Assembly (NCBI GenBank): GCA_020629895.1
Contig: JAHDCM010000101.1
Span: forward strand, 1 to 9,732
Origin: Bacteroidota bacterium
GTDB taxonomy: Bacteria > Bacteroidota > Bacteroidia > Chitinophagales > UBA2359
DNA length: 9,732 nt
Reading direction: 5' to 3'
Part shown: positions 1-6,033 of the stretch, piece by piece
How the letters are laid out: every line of letters starts with the position of its first letter
How positions within the stretch are numbered: position 1 is the first letter of the stretch
Program-made: the position numbers and the translations under genes
The notes under the pieces: model-generated
Databases searched by the model: none
What the model saw: the letters and a program-made list of their open reading frames with translations, nothing else
What the model was told of the DNA's origin: nothing

Positions 1-2264
1 CTGCGTGGGTTGATGTGTGTGTAGCCAAGTAGTACATTGAGTGGGATGCGACCTAGTTTCCCGTTTCCTGCGAGGCTAAATTCGGCTCCGATGACTGAAC
101 GTGATCCTGCATTGATAGCGCGAAAACCTAAGCCGGTGAAAGGGGCGTCTTGTCCGATGTCGAGATCAGTGTATGAATTGAAGGTAAATTCGATCATGTT
201 GTTGTAGTGGCTGATGAATGCTGCTGCATCAATGTAGGCTTTCCAGCTAAAGATGCGGAAGTCTTGTTTGATTCCTAGCTCGGCGTTCCAGCTAAATTCG
301 GGTTTTAGGTCGTCTTTGGGTAGGATGCGAATTTCGTTGATACCTGGAAAGACACCAAAGGTGGTCGAGATATATTTTTCAGCGATGCTAGGGTAGCGGT
401 ATCCTTGTCCGAAAGAGGCGCGTAAGTGGGTAGTATTTGTAAAGGCATAATTGGCACCTATTTTCATGACAGGGGCGTAATCTACTTTGTCTTTATCGCT
501 GATTTTGTTTAATTCGAGTCGTCCGCCTAGTGTTACATTGAGGCGGTTGTTGAACATGCTTTTATTGAGTTGGGTATAGATGGCGGCATTTAAGGAGGCG
601 TAAGTGGTATCGAGGTATAAACGTCCTCTCACAGAATTGATTGTTGTATTGATTCCGCTAGTAAGGGTCATGCCTTCGGAAGGAATTTGTTTTTGGTATT
701 GGTATTCTCCATAAAACATATCGGCGAAGGTACTTTTATCGGAGTCGTTTTGTTCGTCTTGACGAGTAAAGACATCACTTTTGAAGTAGCGAGTTTGTAG
801 AATGTGTTTGCTATTTGCGCTAGGATTTTCGTAGGTAATGATGGGATCAAGAACGAGTTTGCTGCCTTTATTGGTTAAGATGTCGGCACTTTCCCAGGGC
901 TTATACATGTTTTCTTCTTTTCCATTCCATATTAGGAAGTGGCGCGATCGGTTGCGTTGATAGTAGGTGTTGAGTGCAATTTTTAGGCGGCTATTGACTT
1001 GGTAATCTAGTTTTAGACTTACGCGTCCTCTTCGTTCTGTTTCTTCTTTGCGCCAGCTATTGTGAATGAAGGAATGTCCACCAAGTACGAGTCCAAGTTT
1101 CCCTATTTTACGGGCATGTGCTAGGTTAAATCCTGATTGAAAAGGCATCATGGTTTCTTCTTCATTCCACCAGGCCTTTTGTGTTTCTATGGTATTGCCG
1201 TTGGCATCTGTACGGCTTATTTGGTTGTCTCTAGGGGTTTGGTAGATGCCAGAATGGAAACTAATATTGGTATGTGGTTTGGCTGTTGGTTGAATGGTGC
1301 GTAGGTTGATAACTCCATTGAGAGCCGAAGAGCCATAAAGGGCCGAGCTTGCCCCTTTGATGATTTCTACTTGTTGGGTTAGTTCTTGGGGTACGAAGTT
1401 CCAGTCGGCAAGGGCAGCATCTCCGCGCATAAAAGGCATGCCATCTACAAGGATAAGGGTGCGACTTCCTGATCCGTAGGCATAGCCTCCACCCCCACGA
1501 ATATCGGGTTGTTTATCCATGACATTGATACCGGGCATTTTTGAGATGCTTTCATCTAGGGAATTGGTATTCCAGCGGTCAATTTGAGTGGGTATAATAA
1601 GGTCGATGGAGATGGTTTGTTTGTTGAGTGGTAGGGCTTGTTTGTATTCAGAAATGACTTGTCGTAAGCTAGGGTAGTCTTCGTTGAGAGGCATATTGAA
1701 GCTAAACACACGATAGCTAGGTGTCATGATGAGATCATCCACATATACGCTTTGATTGTATTGTTTGGTAATGCCACTTGCATAAAAACTTTTAACATCA
1801 AATCGAAATTGTTTCTTTAATCTTAGGGTGATGGTATCGTCGGGAGTGGGTTTGGAGGCAATGCTGGCAGTGATGTTTTCGATGGGGGTATAGGTGATTT
1901 TTAGCTTGAATGAACTGCAATTGCCAGGTGGTACTATTTCGCCTACTTTATAAATGTAATTATTATCATTGGTGATCGTATAGTCGGTAGTACTATGAAT
2001 GTCAGACACTTCTTTATTAAAGGCAAATTCTAACATGACATTCCGTAGGGTGTCATTCCCTTGATTACAATATTTAATGTTATGATGACTTGTTTCAGGA
2101 GGTGCAGATTTTATAATGGCTTGAGCTATTTCCATTTCTGAGGTAGGGGAGGGTGCGCTTGCTATTGTGGGTGTAAAGTTCGAAGCACTAACAAAGTTGG
2201 TAGTAGCTACAAGCAAGCTACCAATACTGATGATAATAAGTAGTATGGTAAGTTTGTTGATCAT
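1..2264 (-). CDS. TonB-dependent outer-membrane receptor, C-terminus cut by window edge
   Basis: This gene encodes an outer-membrane active transporter energised by TonB/ExbB/ExbD; its ligand cannot be told. The frame is open from ATG at 2264 to base 1 (754 residues), with no stop or frameshift. Residues 1 to about 27 look like a signal peptide (MINK, then a long hydrophobic run ending near VSAS). Residues about 62-150 form a beta-rich stretch with two cysteines (C66, C116) that resembles Ig-like repeat domains; the carboxypeptidase-D-type domain common in Bacteroidota receptors is not evident. The plug spans about 218-323, with SLDESISKMPGINV, the glycine run at R256-G260, LILVDGMP, and EIIKGASSALYGSSALNGVI. 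From about 330 onward are alternating, aromatic-rich barrel strands, including the conserved ASFGQGYRYPSIAEKY. Some 100-200 residues, including the terminal strand, are probably missing. It stands alone and divergent from the next gene, with no SusD partner visible. The family is certain; the substrate is unknown. Confidence 0.93.
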   Translation of the reverse strand, partial: MINKLTILLIIISIGSLLVATTNFVSASNFTPTIASAPSPTSEMEIAQAIIKSAPPETSHHNIKYCNQGNDTLRNVMLEFAFNKEVSDIHSTTDYTITNDNNYIYKVGEIVPPGNCSSFKLKITYTPIENITASIASKPTPDDTITLRLKKQFRFDVKSFYASGITKQYNQSVYVDDLIMTPSYRVFSFNMPLNEDYPSLRQVISEYKQALPLNKQTISIDLIIPTQIDRWNTNSLDESISKMPGINVMDKQPDIRGGGGYAYGSGSRTLILVDGMPFMRGDAALADWNFVPQELTQQVEIIKGASSALYGSSALNGVINLRTIQPTAKPHTNISFHSGIYQTPRDNQISRTDANGNTIETQKAWWNEEETMMPFQSGFNLAHARKIGKLGLVLGGHSFIHNSWRKEETERRGRVSLKLDYQVNSRLKIALNTYYQRNRSRHFLIWNGKEENMYKPWESADILTNKGSKLVLDPIITYENPSANSKHILQTRYFKSDVFTRQDEQNDSDKSTFADMFYGEYQYQKQIPSEGMTLTSGINTTINSVRGRLYLDTTYASLNAAIYTQLNKSMFNNRLNVTLGGRLELNKISDKDKVDYAPVMKIGANYAFTNTTHLRASFGQGYRYPSIAEKYISTTFGVFPGINEIRILPKDDLKPEFSWNAELGIKQDFRIFSWKAYIDAAAFISHYNNMIEFTFNSYTDLDIGQDAPFTGLGFRAINAGSRSVIGAEFSLAGNGKLGRIPLNVLLGYTHINPR

Positions 2265-2313
2265 GCTTTGTTGGTTTTGAAAAACGTTTATGGATTTTTC
2301 TGCTTTGTTGGTT
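2264..2313. repeat. 13-base direct repeat in the receptor gene leader
   Basis: The 13-mer TGCTTTGTTGGTT (plus strand) occurs at 2264-2276 and again at 2301-2313, a period of 37 bases. Read on the minus strand, the proximal copy ends on the A of the receptor start codon, so one copy lies where a ribosome would bind. It might be a leader control element or a small local duplication; chance cannot be excluded. No Shine-Dalgarno motif precedes the start. Confidence 0.35.
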
Positions 2314-2322
2314 CAATGATAC

Positions 2323-2334
2323 CCTAAATTTAGG
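2323..2334. promoter_or_regulatory. 12-base perfect palindrome upstream of the receptor gene
   Basis: CCTAAATTTAGG is self-complementary over 12 bases and lies 59-70 bases upstream of the receptor start. Its core TAAATTTA differs in one base from the Bacteroidota -7 consensus TAnnTTTG on either strand. It could be an operator overlapping a promoter, but no well-spaced -33 TTG was found on the minus strand. The rest of the 290-base gap is AT-rich and shows no riboswitch-like fold or small gene that I can support. Confidence 0.3.
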
Positions 2335-2517
2335 CTTAGTATATCTGAAATAGAAAAATAAATAATGCAAAATGTTTGCTTAAAATAAGTGCTTGTTCTT
2401 GTTAGGGTGTTGATTTTTAGATGTTTATCGTTGTTTTTTTGTTTGTGATTTTGTTGACTGATTGTTGTCTTTTTCTTACCTTAAAATACGAAATTAAATT
2501 TTAGTAGCTATTTCAGG

Positions 2518-2550
2518 TTGTTAATTTTTGTTGGATATATTATATCTTTA
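2518..2550 (+). promoter_or_regulatory. Possible Bacteroidota-type promoter for the 470-residue protein gene
   Basis: TTG at 2518-2520 is followed after 22 bases by TATCTTTA at 2543-2550, one base off the -7 consensus TAnnTTTG. Spacing is within the usual range. Transcription would begin within a few bases of the ATG at 2555, giving a nearly leaderless message, which fits the lack of any Shine-Dalgarno motif. Such boxes are common by chance in AT-rich DNA, so this is tentative. Confidence 0.3.
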
Positions 2551-2554
2551 GTAC

Positions 2555-3967
2555 ATGGAGAAAAGTAAATTGCTGCAAGTCTTTAAAACGCTTAGTCAAG
2601 AGGAGCTTAAATTGCTTCGTAAATTTGTACGTTCCCCTTATTACAACACCAATAAAGAGGTGATTGCCCTTTGTGATTATTTGGTAAAGGTAGCCCCTGA
2701 TTTTGAGACTCGTAAAATAGAACGAAGCTATGTCTATAAAAAAGTGACAGGAGGAAAGGCTTTTGTTGATGGAAAGATGCGTTTTATTATGACCAATTTA
2801 TTGAGCGTATTGCGTCAATTTTTGATTCAACAAAGTTGGGAAAATGACCGACTGCTGCAACAATTAGAGTTATTAAAAATATACAATGATCGGCATTTAG
2901 ATCAGTTATTTCAAAGTACCCTTCGAGATATTAGAACAGGCATTGATAAGCAAGCTCCACAAGATGAGAATGATTTTTACCTACCTTATCAGATTGAGCA
3001 GTCTTATCACTATTTTTTGATGAAAGCACAACAGCGAGATGTAGAGCCTAATTTACAGGAAGTTAGTCAACGTCTACTGAGTTTTTACCTCATTAACCAA
3101 CTAAAGTATTATGCTTCTATGTTGAGTTATCAGCATTTAAAGCATATAGACTATCAAATGCATTTTGAGCCTTACGTATTCGAGTATTTGTCCAAAAACT
3201 GGGAGCAACATGAACCTATTATTGGGGCTTATTATTTCACACTCATGACCCTTACAGATGGAGAAAATGAAGCACATTATAAACAGTTACGGGAGTTATT
3301 GGATACGGCACGCGAAGAAATGCCTACGGGCTTATTACCAGATATTTATACACATGCTCGTAATTACTGCATTCGCCGCGTAAACCTGAATGATACAAAG
3401 TATTTGAAGGAACTATTTGCTTTGTATCAAATGATGTTAGAACAGTCCATTTTATTGGATGCAGAAGGGCATTTATCACCTAATGATTATAAAAATATTG
3501 TGGCAAATGGTTTGCGTTTAGGAGAATATCAATGGGTAGAGGAATTTATAGGGGTATATCGCTCCAAATTACAGGAACACATCCGAGAAGATTATTATCA
3601 TTATTGTTTAGCAGAATTACGATTTTTTCAACAGGATTTTGCTGAAGCAAGAGATTTATTGTTTCAAATGGATAGCCGCGAGTTTTTTATTATGATAAAT
3701 ACCAAGCGAATACTGATTCAAACCTATTATGAATTGAAACAAGAGAATCTATTAGAAGCACTGCTCAATAGTTATTATGAATTTTTGAGAAGGCGTGAAT
3801 TTGCTATACGTCCTTACTATTCCAATTTTGTACTAGCAGTGCGCCATTTAGTACGGATCAATCCTTATGACAAAAAGAAAGTGAAGGAGTTAGCGAAGCA
3901 GTTCGCTCAAACCAAACAATTGGTAAGTCGATCGTGGTTATTAGAAAAGGTCAATGAGTTGTTATGA
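2555..3967 (+). CDS. Uncharacterised 470-residue helical protein
   Basis: I do not recognise a named domain. The protein has no signal peptide and no membrane segment, so it should be cytoplasmic. It is rich in Leu, Glu, Lys, Gln and Tyr and reads as almost entirely alpha-helical, with paired-helix patterns in the second half (for example YHYCLAELRFFQQDFAEARDL) suggestive of TPR-like helical repeats. The N-terminus carries LLRKFVRSPYYNTNKEV at about residues 20-36. In my memory, hypothetical proteins of similar length with an N-terminal leucine-rich, RKF-SPY-N-like motif recur in Saprospiraceae and relatives; this was not checked by search. The start at 2555 is the first in-frame ATG and has no Shine-Dalgarno motif. 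It is transcribed alone: the gene to its left is divergent and the uridine kinase gene converges with a 16-base gap, leaving no obvious hairpin terminator. A scaffold or protein-binding role would fit the fold, but no function is assigned. Confidence 0.88.
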   Translation: MEKSKLLQVFKTLSQEELKLLRKFVRSPYYNTNKEVIALCDYLVKVAPDFETRKIERSYVYKKVTGGKAFVDGKMRFIMTNLLSVLRQFLIQQSWENDRLLQQLELLKIYNDRHLDQLFQSTLRDIRTGIDKQAPQDENDFYLPYQIEQSYHYFLMKAQQRDVEPNLQEVSQRLLSFYLINQLKYYASMLSYQHLKHIDYQMHFEPYVFEYLSKNWEQHEPIIGAYYFTLMTLTDGENEAHYKQLRELLDTAREEMPTGLLPDIYTHARNYCIRRVNLNDTKYLKELFALYQMMLEQSILLDAEGHLSPNDYKNIVANGLRLGEYQWVEEFIGVYRSKLQEHIREDYYHYCLAELRFFQQDFAEARDLLFQMDSREFFIMINTKRILIQTYYELKQENLLEALLNSYYEFLRRREFAIRPYYSNFVLAVRHLVRINPYDKKKVKELAKQFAQTKQLVSRSWLLEKVNELL

Positions 3968-3983
3968 TATTATTCCCTCATTC

Positions 3984-4592
3984 CTAATCACATTTTGAAG
4001 AAATTAAGTCTGCTAATACCTTAATCGCCACTAAATTATTTCCTCCTTGTGGCACAATCAAGTCTGCGTAGCGTTTACTAGGCTCAATAAACTGGTTATG
4101 CATGGGTTTGACGGTTTGTTCGTATCGTTCTAATACGTCTCTAATACTGCGCCCTCGTTCTAAGATGTCACGTTGAATACAGCGTAAAAGACGATCATCG
4201 GCATCGGCATCTACAAATACTTTGATGTCCATCAAATCACGTAAAGGAGGATTGGTAAGAATTAGAATTCCTTCGACAATAACTACCTTTTCGGGTAAAA
4301 TTTCAATGGTTTCTTCTGCTCGTTTACAAGTAAAGTAGGAATAGATTGGAAGGTGTGCAGGACGCCCTTCTTTTAGATTCTTTACATGTTCTACCAATAA
4401 AGGAAATTCAATGGAAGAAGGGTGGTCGAAGTTGAGTGCCTTTCTCGCTTCTTCTGATAAGTGGCTATTATCCACATAATAATTGTCTTGTGGAATAACG
4501 GCTACTTTTTCTTTGGGCAATCGTTCCATAACCTTACGTACAACGGTTGATTTTCCTGCCCCCGTTCCTCCTGCAATACCTACTACTAACAT
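3984..4592 (-). CDS. udk: Uridine kinase (uridine/cytidine kinase)
   Basis: The enzyme phosphorylates uridine or cytidine to UMP or CMP with ATP or GTP in cytoplasmic pyrimidine salvage. The 202 residues match the usual length of bacterial Udk. The P-loop GGTGAGKST is at 8-16, QDNYY with the likely catalytic Asp36 at 35-39, NFDHPSSIEF at 54-63, the VIVEGIL strand at about 104-110, VDADADDRLLRC with the following lid arginines (RDILERGRS), and the C-terminal RYADLIVPQGGNN signature. In the base-recognition loop, IYSYFTCKR (83-91) has Ser85 and Cys89 where human UCK2 has Asp and His (YDFVSHSR); I believe a YSYxxC-like loop is seen in other Bacteroidota Udk, so this may be a lineage trait. The start ATG at 4592 places the P-loop at the normal distance. 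The gene converges on the 470-residue protein gene and is divergent from the histidine kinases, so it is probably monocistronic. Confidence 0.95.
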   Translation of the reverse strand: MLVVGIAGGTGAGKSTVVRKVMERLPKEKVAVIPQDNYYVDNSHLSEEARKALNFDHPSSIEFPLLVEHVKNLKEGRPAHLPIYSYFTCKRAEETIEILPEKVVIVEGILILTNPPLRDLMDIKVFVDADADDRLLRCIQRDILERGRSIRDVLERYEQTVKPMHNQFIEPSKRYADLIVPQGGNNLVAIKVLADLISSKCD

Positions 4593-4621
4593 AAAATTTA
4601 AGAATAAAATAGATGAAAAGA

Positions 4622-4657
4622 CAAAAGTAAGTATTTAGAAGCTAAGGAAAAAGACAA
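4622..4657 (-). promoter_or_regulatory. Candidate promoter for udk
   Basis: Read on the minus strand, TACTTTTG at 4629-4622 matches the Bacteroidota -7 consensus TAnnTTTG exactly. A TTG at 4657-4655 lies 25 bases upstream, slightly longer than the usual -33 spacing. Transcription would start near 4616, giving a leader of about 25 bases before the ATG at 4592. No comparable box could be found on the plus strand for the kinase operon in this 127-base gap. Confidence 0.38.
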
Positions 4658-4719
4658 TGAATTAACATATTGGCAAAATAATTGGAGATAGTATCAATAC
4701 CTCAATTGTATGATCAACT

Positions 4720-6033
4720 ATGAAACAACAAATAAGGAAATGGTGGATTTTTTTTGCTAATCTAGGTGTAGATGCGAATCTGCCTAAAAATGAAATCATA
4801 AAAGTACAGTTTTTAAATCAGATATGCGTTGCTGCCAATTTAGTTACAATATTTTCTAACCTTATTCTAATCTTCATTTTTCCAATATACAATATTTTAT
4901 CTGGGAGCATCGCGTTTACGTACACCTCTACTACCTTGTTTTTAAATTACAAAAAAAAATACCTCATTGCGAGGCATTTTCATATAATACTGACCCTTGC
5001 CTGTCAAATGTTGTGGGTTATTTTAATGGGGGCAAGGGCTCAAGTTGAAATGACCTTATTTATTGTGCCTGTACTGGTTATATTCTTTTTTGAAAAACGG
5101 AAAACGATTGTTACCTATTTTTTATTAACAATTCTTGTATTTGGAATTTGTGAGTATTTACAAACCATTTATATAGAACCAATAATAGTAGTAGGTAATA
5201 TAGTATTGACTAATGTAAGTCTGTATGCGATGGTTGCCTTTTTTGTTATGATTGCTATGCGGTATTTTCGTGATGGAATGATGAAAGCACAAGCACAGTC
5301 GAACCAACTCATGCAGCAACTCCAAACCAAAAATGAAGACCTTAATCTTTTTACAACTACTGCTTCCCACGATATGAAAGAACCACTTCGCATGATTTCC
5401 AGTTTTGGTAATTTACTCGAACGGAAGTACAAAAAAGAATTGAAAGGGGATGGAATGGAATACCTTGCTTTTATTCAAGGAGCAACTAGTCGGATGGAAA
5501 CCTTATTAAATGATTTATTGAGTTATTCTAAGGCAGGTATCGAAACACATGCCCCTGAAGAAGTTGATTTAAATAAAATAGTAAAAAAAGTAAAGAACAG
5601 TTTGCATCTTAAAATAGAAGACACCAATGCCATTATAGAAAGTGATCATTTGCCCACTTTGCAGCTTCATCCAACTGCCATTTACCAAGTCTTTCAAAAC
5701 CTGATTTCGAATGGCTTAAAATACCAACCTTTATTAATTAATTCAGCTAATGAATTGACACATCAAGCTCAAATCAATATTACTGTTAAAAAAGAATCTG
5801 CAAATTATTTATTTTCCATTCAAGACAACGGCATTGGTATTCCTACTAGTAAACTGCCTCACGTATTTGATATTTTCAATCGCGCACATACCCAAACAGA
5901 GTATGAAGGAACAGGCGTTGGACTGGCTATCTGTAAAAAAATAGTTGAGGGATATGGAGGAAAGATATGGGTCGAATCGGTAGAAGGGAAGGGAGCCTCT
6001 TTCTTTTTTACCTTGCCAAATAATGTTATATGA
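4720..6033 (+). CDS. Membrane sensor histidine kinase, first of a tandem pair
   Basis: This is a two-component sensor kinase of 437 residues. Residues about 32-182 hold about six hydrophobic segments with very short loops, a membrane sensor module without a recognisable periplasmic ligand domain. A short coiled linker (about 185-210) leads to the dimerisation domain with the H-box TASHDMKEPLRMISSF (phospho-accepting His217). The ATPase domain has the N-box around Asn327 and Asn331, the G1 box DNGIGIP (369-375), the F-box DIFNRAH and the G2 box GTGVGLAI (397-404); all catalytic residues appear intact. It has no PAS, HAMP or receiver domain. Its TGA overlaps the next gene's ATG (ATGA), so the two are probably translationally coupled. 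Residues 189-426 are encoded by DNA identical base for base to the next gene. No response regulator is adjacent, so its partner is unknown. The ATG at 4720 lacks a Shine-Dalgarno motif. Confidence 0.93.
   Translation: MKQQIRKWWIFFANLGVDANLPKNEIIKVQFLNQICVAANLVTIFSNLILIFIFPIYNILSGSIAFTYTSTTLFLNYKKKYLIARHFHIILTLACQMLWVILMGARAQVEMTLFIVPVLVIFFFEKRKTIVTYFLLTILVFGICEYLQTIYIEPIIVVGNIVLTNVSLYAMVAFFVMIAMRYFRDGMMKAQAQSNQLMQQLQTKNEDLNLFTTTASHDMKEPLRMISSFGNLLERKYKKELKGDGMEYLAFIQGATSRMETLLNDLLSYSKAGIETHAPEEVDLNKIVKKVKNSLHLKIEDTNAIIESDHLPTLQLHPTAIYQVFQNLISNGLKYQPLLINSANELTHQAQINITVKKESANYLFSIQDNGIGIPTSKLPHVFDIFNRAHTQTEYEGTGVGLAICKKIVEGYGGKIWVESVEGKGASFFFTLPNNVI
5284..5997 (+). repeat. 714-bp exact direct repeat, copy 1
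   Basis: Read side by side, 5284-5997 and 6582-7295 are identical at every base, at a constant offset of 1298. The tract covers residues 189-426 of the first kinase, from the linker helix to just before the last beta strand. Immediately outside, the genes differ: upstream, the shared peptide MIAMRYF is spelled with different third bases, and downstream four of about the next 18 bases differ. This is a coding repeat without terminal inverted repeats or a transposase, so it is not a mobile element. Confidence 0.97.

Noticed and set aside
668..850. 60-residue minus-strand frame within the receptor gene
   Set aside because: It lies in another frame of the receptor gene, whose own frame is continuous and barrel-like throughout.
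2265..2554. Cobalamin or other riboswitch upstream of the receptor gene
   Set aside because: No conserved riboswitch core or long stem set could be picked out; the gap is AT-rich with only short repeats.
3965..3990. Shared bidirectional terminator between the convergent genes
   Set aside because: The gap of 16 bases and its borders form no convincing GC stem with flanking T and A runs.
5158..5432. Minus-strand open frames inside the first kinase gene
   Set aside because: They lie antisense to an intact, conserved coding region, overlap each other, and have no domain-like pattern. Their presence follows from the codon pattern of the real gene.
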